The notes beneath the pieces are model-generated. The model was not told where the DNA came from. It did no database searches and saw only the letters and a program-made list of their open reading frames with translations. Of a DNA stretch of 32,003 nt, positions 23,043 to 30,935 are shown one piece after another; the first letter of the stretch is position 1, and the number at the start of each line of letters is the position of its first letter. This DNA comes from CAYOCE01 sp964402405 (GTDB lineage: Bacteria; Pseudomonadota; Alphaproteobacteria; UBA7879). Made by a program: the position numbers and the translations under genes. The stretch spans positions 1 to 32,003 of the forward strand of contig CAYOCE010000013.1 of the NCBI GenBank assembly GCA_964402405.1, written 5' to 3'.

Positions 23043-25748
23043 TTATCCCCGCCCCAACTTCGCATCAATGAGACTTTCCAGAAATTGCGTTGGCGTTAGG
23101 GATTTGGGTTCGGCCAAGGCTTGGTGATAGATGACCGTTGAGGGCGCGAGGGATGGTAACGTATTCGCCTCGATGATCATGGTCACCCCCGTGCGTAAAT
23201 TAAAGAACGCATCGAGACGCGCGTAGTTTTCAATGCCCAACGCCTTGGCCGTTTTTTCAATAGCGCGCTTTAAGGTGTTTGTCATTTCTTCTGAGATAAC
23301 TTCTGTAGGGGGAGGCGTGATGTTGACGCCAGTGCCGCCCTGGAGTTTTTCCTCAAGACTCAAGACGGATCCTTCTGCCACGGTTAGACTGGGGGAGAGG
23401 GAATGATAAACACCATTTCGCTCTACAACTCCCACTGTCAGTTCCAGCCATCCTGTTTTAGAGATATGTTTTAGCTTCTTATTTTTAATGAATATTTGAT
23501 CTGTCTCGATAAAGGGTTCTAGGATATAACTTGCCACCATCAAATCCTGGGGCATTTCAATGGGATCCTCTTGCCCCACGAATGTATTAGGGGGAATATA
23601 AGGAGATTTACGCTGAACCAGCTTCACGTATTTTTCAAGATCCATTCTATTTTCAAGGCGTACAATACCTGCGGAACACCCGTCATTTTGAGGTTTAATA
23701 ATACAGCTAGTTGTATCCCATTCCTTTACTAACTTGGTCCAAAAACTATGGTAATCATTAGTGGTATACCCTTCGAGTTGCCCCATGTGAATGATACGTT
23801 TGGGGGCAGTGATGATTTTGGGGTCCCCCATTTGCTCGACCGCCAAGCCTGTTAAATACTTATCCATACACAGCTCGGAGGCCCGAGGACCGGATCCATT
23901 ATAGGAAATTTTATGTTCATCCAATTTTTGCTGCAGACGCCCGTCTTCTCCAATGCCGCCATGGAGGCCCAAGAACAAAAAGGCCCCAGCCTTATGGGTT
24001 GATTCTAAAAAGGCATCTAGGCTTTGTTTCGTGGGCATATTTTCAGAAAACAATCCCAACCCCTCCAGTCCCAAGGCTGCCCGAATACCAGGCACCCATT
24101 GCTGTAGACGGGCATGCACGGATGACGCTGTGAGGCAGTTTTCGTGCACCTCTTCAGCTGAGTGATTCAGGATATACGCATAAGGTACTTGCCAAACGGC
24201 ATCATGCATATCCAGGAAATAAGGCTGTGGCAGATACTTTTTGGAATGCGTTAATTTCAACCACGCATTGGTGCCACTTTTCAGGGACATTTGACGCTCT
24301 GCCGTGGCGCCAGCAAACAAAACCCGCACGGGTTGTTTTCCCTGAGTTATAGCAGCAGAAATGATTTGGGGGGGCGTAATGCCACACCGCTGGCAGGCAT
24401 GATTGACGATATACAGCAATAGATCCCGGTGACTCATGCCCATTTTAGAAGCCTGCTGAAAGATAAAGCTGTTTTGTTCCATGCCGCTAATGGGATTGAA
24501 ATCAGTAAACAAAATGCGACCATCTTCCAGATACCATCCATCCAGCCGCGCAAAATCCTGCATGCCAAATAGGGTAAACAATTCCTGAGCCTGATGGCGG
24601 ATTTGATCCACAACCCTATCCTCAAAATGGGGAGGACATGGCCACTTGGTGTTGTGGGTAGGCAAATATTTACGCCGGTAATCAAAAATGGCGTCGCCTT
24701 CATAGGACACCTGAATCTCATTAGGCACCAAGGCCACAGGCTGATTTTCCATATTTTCCAAAACAATGACGGTGAATTCACGACCTTTACAGAAAGGTTC
24801 TAGAATCGCCTCAGATCCCACATTCATGGAAAATAGCACATTTAGTTTTTGCAAGGCTTCTTCAGGTGTCTTGACCGAGAAGACGCCGATAGAGGATCCT
24901 CCCGCCACCGGCTTTACAATGGCTCGGGTTAAATGATGGGATTGGAAAAACCGAGTGATAAGGGCGGCGTTCTCGGGATCTCCCTTATGCAGCGATAAAG
25001 AGGATAGGGTTGGGTATCCATTTTCCCGCAATAATTGTGCTGCCTCAGCCTTATGAAACATTTTCTTACAAGCCTTGCTATTTGATGCCACAAAGGGAAT
25101 GTTATGATCCTCTAGGAATTTCTGTAGAGTGCCATCCTCTCCAAAGGCGCCATGGATCGCGGGAAACACCAGATCAACCTCCTGCAATTGACGAATGGCT
25201 TGATCCTGGGTTAAGACGCCCCCCACCTGGGAAAGCTTGAAATCAAAGTCTGCAGGGGTGTTGGAATAAAGTTGTCCCGTGGAAATACTATAGAAATTCA
25301 AATCCATATCCACATAGAAAGGCAGGATTTCAATGCCCCCATACCCCAGATGGTCCAAAACAGATCGAGCTGAATTCAAAGAAATACCTCGTTCCGGAGA
25401 AGGCCCCCCACAAATCAATCCAATACGGAAGGCAGGACCCTGGAGTTTTTGTTCCGATGAACAATACACCTGTTGATCCAAAGGCGTAATCTCACTCAAG
25501 GCACGCATCATATCCCCTTTGGCATCTTCCAATAATTGAGTGTTTTGAAGGTTCATAAAATAACCATCCTCTAGACCAAAGTATCGACATAACCGCAGAT
25601 CTGTATCAGCCGTAATGACCCGCTTTCCCGCAATAATTTCACTGATCCGCGCCCGCGGTACATGAATTGCCCGTGCCATATCGCTTTGAGATAAATTATT
25701 AGGTTTTAGGAATTGGGTTTCCAGAATATGACCGATGTGTGTTGACAT
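23043..25748 (-). CDS. ddl: HigA-type HTH fused to two D-Ala-D-Ala ligase modules
   Basis: A 901-residue fusion. Residues 1-78 are a HigA-like XRE domain (LSQSDMARAIHVPRARISEI, GKRVITADTDLRLCRYFG). Residues 107-455 are a D-Ala-D-Ala ligase module: GGPSPERGISLNSARSVLDH (Glu119), IHGAFGEDGTLQ, KPVAGGSSIG, FDYRRKYLP (Tyr357), and metal ligands Asp403, Asp416 and Asn418. Residues 473-901 are a second module: RQMSLKSGTNAWL, LHGGIGEDGRL, NDGCSAGI, Asp846, Glu860 and Asn862. The second lacks an obvious YDYxxKY loop, so the modules may differ in specificity. Ddl makes the D-Ala-D-Ala dipeptide for peptidoglycan. The two-module layout recalls plant DDL. A strong GGAGGA precedes the ATG and no HigB toxin is adjacent. 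Internal Met80/Met81 could yield an HTH-less form. Confidence 0.9.
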   Translation of the reverse strand: MSTHIGHILETQFLKPNNLSQSDMARAIHVPRARISEIIAGKRVITADTDLRLCRYFGLEDGYFMNLQNTQLLEDAKGDMMRALSEITPLDQQVYCSSEQKLQGPAFRIGLICGGPSPERGISLNSARSVLDHLGYGGIEILPFYVDMDLNFYSISTGQLYSNTPADFDFKLSQVGGVLTQDQAIRQLQEVDLVFPAIHGAFGEDGTLQKFLEDHNIPFVASNSKACKKMFHKAEAAQLLRENGYPTLSSLSLHKGDPENAALITRFFQSHHLTRAIVKPVAGGSSIGVFSVKTPEEALQKLNVLFSMNVGSEAILEPFCKGREFTVIVLENMENQPVALVPNEIQVSYEGDAIFDYRRKYLPTHNTKWPCPPHFEDRVVDQIRHQAQELFTLFGMQDFARLDGWYLEDGRILFTDFNPISGMEQNSFIFQQASKMGMSHRDLLLYIVNHACQRCGITPPQIISAAITQGKQPVRVLFAGATAERQMSLKSGTNAWLKLTHSKKYLPQPYFLDMHDAVWQVPYAYILNHSAEEVHENCLTASSVHARLQQWVPGIRAALGLEGLGLFSENMPTKQSLDAFLESTHKAGAFLFLGLHGGIGEDGRLQQKLDEHKISYNGSGPRASELCMDKYLTGLAVEQMGDPKIITAPKRIIHMGQLEGYTTNDYHSFWTKLVKEWDTTSCIIKPQNDGCSAGIVRLENRMDLEKYVKLVQRKSPYIPPNTFVGQEDPIEMPQDLMVASYILEPFIETDQIFIKNKKLKHISKTGWLELTVGVVERNGVYHSLSPSLTVAEGSVLSLEEKLQGGTGVNITPPPTEVISEEMTNTLKRAIEKTAKALGIENYARLDAFFNLRTGVTMIIEANTLPSLAPSTVIYHQALAEPKSLTPTQFLESLIDAKLGRG

Positions 25749-25780
25749 TATGTCCTCCGATAGGGTTAGTCTTCAAAAGG

Positions 25781-25809
25781 ATTGTATCGCGTCACGGATC
25801 ACAATACAA
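25781..25809 (-). promoter_or_regulatory. Candidate promoter of the ddl fusion
   Basis: On the minus strand TTGTAT (25804-25809) is followed by exactly 17 nt and TACAAT (25781-25786), one base off the -10 consensus, about 33 bases before the ATG. Farther upstream, ATTAGA (25830-25835) and TCTAAT (25842-25847) form a small inverted repeat that could be an operator. Confidence 0.55.
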
Positions 25810-25935
25810 GGAATATTTTGAGAGTAAGAATTAGATCCTGTTCTAATACTATAGTTTTGCATCTCTTGTAACATTACAGCATCATAGTATATAACTAGCT
25901 ATTGCTTAATCATTGTATAAACTAAGGAACTCAAA

Positions 25936-27507
25936 ATGCTGCTCCAAATTCATGAACCCGGAGACATCCTCTCCCCCAAAAAGGAGGAGGATATTGCCAT
26001 TGGAATTGATTTGGGGACAACAAATTCAGTCATCGGGTTATCACGCCATCAAAAACCTTTTGTCTTAAAAAAGGATTCCCCTGATTCAGGAATTATTCCG
26101 TCAGTGGTGGCTTATTGTGAGGATCGTACTCTCGTGGGACAGGAGGCGCTTAGTATTCCCGAGAGTTTTGTCGTCAAATCTGTAAAACGATTGATGGGAA
26201 AAGGATTTAAGACTGTTCAAGATACCTTAGAAAATAAGACCTTTGATTTTGTTCCAGATCAAAATCCTGAGGATGTTTTAAAATTCCGGGTACAAAATAA
26301 AATTCTAACCCCCATTGATGTCTCTGCAGATATTCTGAGGTTTTTAAAAGAACGCGCAGAATTAATATTAGGACACCCTGTCCATAAGGCTGTTATTACT
26401 GTCCCTGCCTATTTTTCAGAAAGTGCTCGGGTTGCCACTAGAAATGCCGCGCAACTTGCGGGACTTGAAACTCTGAGATTACTAAGTGAGCCAACGGCCG
26501 CTGCCGTGGCCTATGGTTTGGATAATCATAACGATGGCATTTATGCTATCTATGATTTGGGGGGAGGCACCTTTGATTTTTCCTTGCTCCGCTTTGAAAA
26601 AGGAGTGTTTCAAGTGCTTGCTACAGGGGGGGATACAAACCTAGGGGGAGACGACTTGGATTACCTATTGGCCAAGGAAATTGCTATTCGCTTGGGGAGA
26701 ACTGTAGAAAACCTAACAGACTCAAATTTCAAATGCCTCCTCGGGTTTGCAAGGTTTATTAAAGAAGACCTTAGTTCTAAAAAAGTGGGGATTTGGCCTA
26801 TACCGGATGCTTTAAAAAGTATTACCACTCAAATAAAAGAGGTTTCTTTTACCCTAGGGGATCTAGATACCTTATTTGACCCCCCCTTGAATACCACGCT
26901 AAAAATTGCAGCAGATGTTCTAAAAGATGCGGGAGTTCCTGTTTCTACGGTGGATCAAGTGATTTTGGTGGGGGGATCAACCATATCCCCAAGTGTGCAA
27001 AAGAAAGTCCATGGATTTTTTGGAAAAGAACCTCTGTGCTCGATTAATCCTGAGGAAGTGGTGGCCTTGGGGGCCGCCATTCAAGCAGAAGCCTTAACCC
27101 AGGGATCTACTCATTTGTTATTAGATGTAACCCCTTTATCCCTGGGGATTGAAACCATGGGGGGCGTTGTGGAAAAGATCATTTTTCGGAATACCCCCCT
27201 TCCCGCCTCCCATACTCAGGAGTTTACCACCCATCAAGATAATCAAAGAGCCATGGCAATTCATGTCCTGCAAGGGGAAAGCGATAAAGTCACAGAATGT
27301 AGATCCCTGGGGCGATTTACGCTGACAGATATTCCCCCGATGCCGGCAGGCCTCGCCCGCATTGCCATTACTTATACGTTGGATGCAGATGGATTATTGA
27401 GCGTCACAGCCACTGAAAAAACAACCGGCATATCCCAGCATGTTGAAATAAAACCTTCTTATGGGTTGGACATGGATGAAATGGCGCGCTTGTTGGGGGT
27501 AAGGTAA
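25936..27507 (+). CDS. hscA: Hsp70-type chaperone HscA, C-terminal lid missing
   Basis: HscA is the specialised Hsp70 that helps release iron-sulfur clusters from IscU with co-chaperone HscB. The 523-residue protein has the HscA-style N-terminal extension (LLQIHEPGDILSPKKE) before GIDLGTTNSVIG (residues 23-34), the phosphate loop DLGGGTFD (207-214), ILVGGSTISPSVQ, and a full substrate-binding beta domain (DVTPLSLGIETMGG to VEIKPSYGL). It then stops at MARLLGVR, about 90-110 residues short of normal HscA; the helical lid is absent. The stop lies three bases before a palindromic repeat block. hscB and fdx, its usual neighbours, are not here. AAGGA precedes the ATG. It diverges from the ddl fusion. 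Confidence 0.9.
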   Translation: MLLQIHEPGDILSPKKEEDIAIGIDLGTTNSVIGLSRHQKPFVLKKDSPDSGIIPSVVAYCEDRTLVGQEALSIPESFVVKSVKRLMGKGFKTVQDTLENKTFDFVPDQNPEDVLKFRVQNKILTPIDVSADILRFLKERAELILGHPVHKAVITVPAYFSESARVATRNAAQLAGLETLRLLSEPTAAAVAYGLDNHNDGIYAIYDLGGGTFDFSLLRFEKGVFQVLATGGDTNLGGDDLDYLLAKEIAIRLGRTVENLTDSNFKCLLGFARFIKEDLSSKKVGIWPIPDALKSITTQIKEVSFTLGDLDTLFDPPLNTTLKIAADVLKDAGVPVSTVDQVILVGGSTISPSVQKKVHGFFGKEPLCSINPEEVVALGAAIQAEALTQGSTHLLLDVTPLSLGIETMGGVVEKIIFRNTPLPASHTQEFTTHQDNQRAMAIHVLQGESDKVTECRSLGRFTLTDIPPMPAGLARIAITYTLDADGLLSVTATEKTTGISQHVEIKPSYGLDMDEMARLLGVR

Positions 27508-27510
27508 GGG

Positions 27511-27604
27511 GGACCACCCCCGCGGAGGTGGGAGCCACAGCACCCTCTGGGTGATGCCCCAAAAGTGCTACCGCAAATGGACCCCCGCCTCCGCGGGGGT
27601 GGTT
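27511..27604. repeat. AACCA palindromic element abutting hscA
   Basis: Begins GGACCACCCCCGCGGAGG and ends CCTCCGCGGGGGTGGTTC. Each arm folds as a hairpin (CCCCGC-GGAG-GTGGG and CCCCGC-CTCC-GCGGGG), and the two loops, GGAG and CTCC, are complementary. The inner CACCCTCTGGGTG box and GTGCTACCGCA are conserved. It starts three bases after the hscA stop. Confidence 0.85.
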
Positions 27605-27726
27605 CGAGAAGGTGACGAAGAGGGGTCTAGAAAAATACGAACCATCCCCCTTAACAAACCATCCCCGCGAAGGCGGGGATCCATGCAGCGGTAGCTTTTT
27701 CAACGGTTTCAAGGTAGGTTACCGCC

Positions 27727-27812
27727 GTGTAGCGCTACGCGCTACACCCTCGAAAGTATTGTAAATAAAAGGATTATGAAAAAGTCATGCCGTGTGGCGC
27801 TACGCGCCCCAC
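27727..27812. repeat. Paired-hairpin intergenic repeat (copy 2)
   Basis: GTAGCGCTACGCGCTAC at 27729-27745 and the variant GTGGCGCTACGCGCCCC at 27793-27809, with a spacer containing ACCCTCGAAAGTATTGTAAA. Same layout as 1768-1856, and again followed within ~30 bp by an AACCA element. A single further hairpin of this type lies at 28051-28067. Confidence 0.75.
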
Positions 27813-27833
27813 CCCATATTTATATCCCCCGCG

Positions 27834-27928
27834 AACCATTCCCGCGGAGGTGGGGGGCCACAGCACCCTCTGAGTGATGCCCCAAAAGTGCTACCGCAAA
27901 TGGACCCCCGCCTCCGCGGGGGTGGTTC
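27834..27928. repeat. AACCA palindromic element (second tandem copy)
   Basis: AACCATTCCCGCGGAGG to CCGCGGGGGTGGTTC, with CACCCTCTGAGTGAT in the middle (one change from the usual box). It is the counterpart of 27511-27604 in the tandem duplication. Confidence 0.85.
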
Positions 27929-28089
27929 GAGAAGGTGACGAAGAGGGGTCTAGAAAAATACGAACCATCCCCCTTAACAAACCATCCCCGCGAAGGCGGG
28001 GATCCATGCAGCGGTAGCTTTTTCAACGGTTTCAAGGTAGGTACTGCCGTGTAGCGCTACGCGCCCCACCCCATATTTATACCCCCCGG

Positions 28090-28184
28090 AACCATTCCCG
28101 CGGAGGCGGGAATCCACAGCATCCTCTGGGTGATGCCCCAAAAGTGCTACCGCACTGTGGATCCCCTCCTCCGAGGGGATGGTT
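28090..28184. repeat. AACCA palindromic element (third, diverged copy)
   Basis: AACCATTCCCGCGGAGGCGGG to CCGAGGGGATGGTT, with CATCCTCTGGGTGAT and GTGCTACCGCACTGTGGATCC inside. It is more diverged than the two copies before it and ends 18 bases from the pgm stop, so it may shape the 3' end of the galU-ugd-pgm transcript. Confidence 0.82.
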
Positions 28185-28201
28185 GAATAAGGAGGGGAGG
28201 A

Positions 28202-29605
28202 TTAGAAAAAAACTGGTAACTCTACCAATCCCCTCAAGTAGTTCTTCATCTCTTCTTTTAATTTTTCAAGCCCTTCCACAGAAGTCGATTCAGCCCGCAT
28301 CATAATATGATCCTGGGTGTTGGAGGCTCGGAGTAACCACCAGCCTTGATCATTTTCAACCCGGACACCATCTAAATCATTAAAAGGAATATTTTCTTGG
28401 GTTAATCTTTCTGCAACGGATTTTATAATGTCAAATTTTTGGTCATGGGAACAGGGAATAACTATTTCAGGGGTTTGAAAATAGTGGGAGGGGAGATCTT
28501 TGAAGGCCAGCCAGGTTGGATTTTTGGAGATAATATCAAGAAGCCTCATCGCCCCATAAATACCATCATCATAGCCGTAATACTTGTCTCTAAAAAACGT
28601 GTGTCCGCTGACCTCGCCCCCAAAAACCGCATCTATCTTGGCCATTTCGGCTTTGATGGTGGCGTGTCCTGTTTTCCACATGATGGGGGTTCCCCCTAAG
28701 GCCTTTATTTTATCTCGCACGGCATTAGTGGTTTTCACATCATATAGGATCTTAGCCCCTGGATTATTTTCTAAAATATCCTCTAGAAAAATCTGCATGA
28801 GCTCTTCGGAATTAATAATGCATCCCTGGTGATCCACCGCCCCTAGCCGATCCCCATCGCCGTCAAAGGCAATACCAATGGTGGCCCCTAAATCCTGAAC
28901 CGCTTGAACTAACTGGGTAAGGGTTTCAGGATCGCTGGGGTCAGGATGGTGGGAAGGAAAGGTCCCATCAATTTTAATATTCAAAAAATGATGCTCAGCG
29001 GGAATATGTTCGGCTAGTTTTTGAACCACTTCTCCCGTTGCCCCATTGCCTGAATCCCAAACGATAGACATTTTAGCCGCTTTAATTAAAGGGGGATTTA
29101 GGTCCTGGGTAAGGCGTGTCACATAAGCGTCCATTAAATCAACGGTATGAACAGCCCCTGGATCTATAGGGTTCTCAAAAGCTTGTTTTAGAAGGATGGG
29201 TAATTTTTGAATATTCTCCCCATAGAAAGGACCTTCTTTCAGACAAAACTTGAATCCATTATGATCCGGGGGATTATGGGAGCCTGTGATCATGATGCCC
29301 CCCCTCACCTCTAAAGTCTCTACGCCAAAATACAACAGGGGTGTGGGGCCTATGCCTAAGTCCTGTACATCCACGCCACTCTCGATGAGTCCTTGGATTA
29401 AAGCATGGGCCAAGGATGGGGAGCTAAGCCTGCCATCACGCGCCACAGCCACAGATCGACCGCCATGTTGCAAAATATAATGACCAAAGGCAATGCCAAT
29501 GGACCAGGCATCTTGGTCTGTTATCGTTTTTCCATAAACACCCCGAATATCATACGCCCTAAGGATTTCAGGATTCATCATATGAGGTTTGGAAAATTTG
29601 GACAT
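28202..29605 (-). CDS. Phosphomannomutase/phosphoglucomutase
   Basis: An alpha-D-phosphohexomutase of the ManB/AlgC type, interconverting glucose-6-P with glucose-1-P and/or mannose-6-P with mannose-1-P. The 467-residue protein has AYDIRGVYGKTI at the N-terminus, the phosphoserine loop GIMITGSHNPPDHNGFKF, the metal loop AFDGDGDRLGAVD, the sugar-specificity block GGEVSGHTFF, and a C-terminal phosphate-binding motif RASNTQDHIMMRAES. All four functional loops are intact. It begins within the ugd stop codon (TAATG), so it is coupled. Glucose-1-P made here would feed GalU. The exact sugar preference cannot be told from sequence alone, so no symbol is given. Confidence 0.92.
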   Translation of the reverse strand: MSKFSKPHMMNPEILRAYDIRGVYGKTITDQDAWSIGIAFGHYILQHGGRSVAVARDGRLSSPSLAHALIQGLIESGVDVQDLGIGPTPLLYFGVETLEVRGGIMITGSHNPPDHNGFKFCLKEGPFYGENIQKLPILLKQAFENPIDPGAVHTVDLMDAYVTRLTQDLNPPLIKAAKMSIVWDSGNGATGEVVQKLAEHIPAEHHFLNIKIDGTFPSHHPDPSDPETLTQLVQAVQDLGATIGIAFDGDGDRLGAVDHQGCIINSEELMQIFLEDILENNPGAKILYDVKTTNAVRDKIKALGGTPIMWKTGHATIKAEMAKIDAVFGGEVSGHTFFRDKYYGYDDGIYGAMRLLDIISKNPTWLAFKDLPSHYFQTPEIVIPCSHDQKFDIIKSVAERLTQENIPFNDLDGVRVENDQGWWLLRASNTQDHIMMRAESTSVEGLEKLKEEMKNYLRGLVELPVFF

Positions 29606-30921
29606 TATATCTCTCGGCCCAGCCGTGGAGGTCTTCCCAAGGAAACATAGTCTAGACCTTGCTCTGTCACATCCTGGGGATTATAAAGATTCCGTAAATC
29701 GATCAGCAACGGATGATTCAATTGCGTTTTTAATTTGTGGAGATCAAGAGACCGAAATTCATTCCATTCCGTCAGAATAATAGCCGCATCACATCCCCGA
29801 GTTGCGTCCTCCGTCGAATGACACCATTCCACATTCGGCAAAAATTCTTTGCCGTTCTTCATTCCTTCTGGATCGTAGGCCTTGATATGATATCCCGCCT
29901 GTTGCAAAGCGGGGATAATATCCAGACTAGGGCTGTCCCGCATATCGTCTGTATCGGCCTTGAAGGTTACGCCCAAAATCCCCAGGGTTTTGCTTCCTTT
30001 CCTAAGGGTCGATATAATCTTGGTTGCCATATCCTTTTTGCGGCGTTGATTGGCGTCCACCACAGCAGTGATAATACTTAAATTCGCCTTATAATCAGCC
30101 GCTGTTTTTAAAAGGGCAATGGTATCCTTGGGGAAACATGATCCCCCATATCCTGGCCCCACATTTAGAAACTTTTGCCCAATGCGGGAATCAAGCCCTA
30201 TACCCCGCGCCACATCCTGTACATCTGTTCCTGTGGCTTCACAAAGATCCGCAAGCTCATTAATAAACGTAATCTTTGCTGCCAAAAAACTATTAGCCGC
30301 ATACTTGATTAATTCCGCGGTTTCTGGGGTTGTATATAACATCGGGGTATTGCGCTGTACCAAGGGCTGATAAAGACGGCGCATCAGGTTTTCTGCACGA
30401 TGGGTATAGGTCCCCACCACCACACGATCCGGCATCATGAAATCCTCAATGGCCGATCCTTCCCGGAGAAACTCAGGATTAGAGGCCACGTCAAACTCTG
30501 CCTTTGGATTTGTAGTGGAAATTAGTTTTTGCAGTTTATTGGCAGTATCCACAGGCACCGTGGATTTTGTGACAATCAACGTATATTGGGCAATGGACTT
30601 TGCAATTTCTTCGGCTGCGGCAAATACATATTTTAAATCCGCAGATCCATCCTCATCGGTGGGGGTTCCAACGGCAATAAAAACAATCGCTGCATTCTGC
30701 ACAGATTCGGGTAAGTTTGTTGTAAACTTTAGACGTCCTGCCTCTCGGTTTCGAATAACCAAGGAATCAAGGCCAGGCTCATAAATAGGCATTTGATTTT
30801 TATTCAACATGTCTATTTTCTGAGCATTGGCATCTACACACGTTACATGAAATCCTAACTCGGAAAAGCATGCTCCTGAAACCAATCCCACGTACCCTGT
30901 TCCAATGATAACAATTTTCAT
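29605..30921 (-). CDS. ugd: UDP-glucose 6-dehydrogenase
   Basis: Ugd oxidises UDP-glucose with two NAD+ to UDP-glucuronate, a precursor for acidic surface sugars. The 438-residue protein has the NAD-binding IVIIGTGYVGLVSGACFSEL at the N-terminus, VAVGTPTDEDGSAD, and SNPEFLREGSAIEDF. The catalytic cysteine loop is GPGYGGSCFPKDTIAL, and the C-terminal domain has LGVTFKADTDDMRDSPS. All expected residues are present and the length is normal. It lies 14 bp after galU and overlaps pgm by one base. The operon order galU-ugd-pgm puts three successive sugar-nucleotide enzymes on one message. Confidence 0.96.
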   Translation of the reverse strand: MKIVIIGTGYVGLVSGACFSELGFHVTCVDANAQKIDMLNKNQMPIYEPGLDSLVIRNREAGRLKFTTNLPESVQNAAIVFIAVGTPTDEDGSADLKYVFAAAEEIAKSIAQYTLIVTKSTVPVDTANKLQKLISTTNPKAEFDVASNPEFLREGSAIEDFMMPDRVVVGTYTHRAENLMRRLYQPLVQRNTPMLYTTPETAELIKYAANSFLAAKITFINELADLCEATGTDVQDVARGIGLDSRIGQKFLNVGPGYGGSCFPKDTIALLKTAADYKANLSIITAVVDANQRRKKDMATKIISTLRKGSKTLGILGVTFKADTDDMRDSPSLDIIPALQQAGYHIKAYDPEGMKNGKEFLPNVEWCHSTEDATRGCDAAIILTEWNEFRSLDLHKLKTQLNHPLLIDLRNLYNPQDVTEQGLDYVSLGRPPRLGREI

Positions 30922-30935
30922 CCTACAAACCTTTC

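Larger units (their letters stand above)
27511..28042. repeat. Tandem duplication of a ~323-bp repeat unit
   Basis: 27511-27719 and 27834-28042 match almost base for base over ~209 bp (offset 323), including the shared GACGAAGAGGGGTCTAG and a half element in reverse orientation (AACCATCCCCGCGAAGGC, 27658-27699 and 27981-28022). The near-identity points to a recent duplication. The 694-bp interval 27508-28201 holds only these repeats. Confidence 0.85.

Noticed and set aside
27404..28035. Minus-strand open frames sharing the same ~55 residues at 27404-27712 and 27820-28035
   Set aside because: They lie inside palindromic repeats duplicated in tandem; the shared protein text is a by-product of the DNA repeat, with no ribosome binding site or known fold.
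27511..28184. CRISPR array
   Set aside because: Repeats are ~95 bp, themselves palindromic, unevenly spaced and separated by repeat-derived rather than unique spacers; no cas genes are present.
30119..30784. Plus-strand open frames opposite ugd
   Set aside because: They mirror the strongly conserved ugd coding sequence on the other strand.
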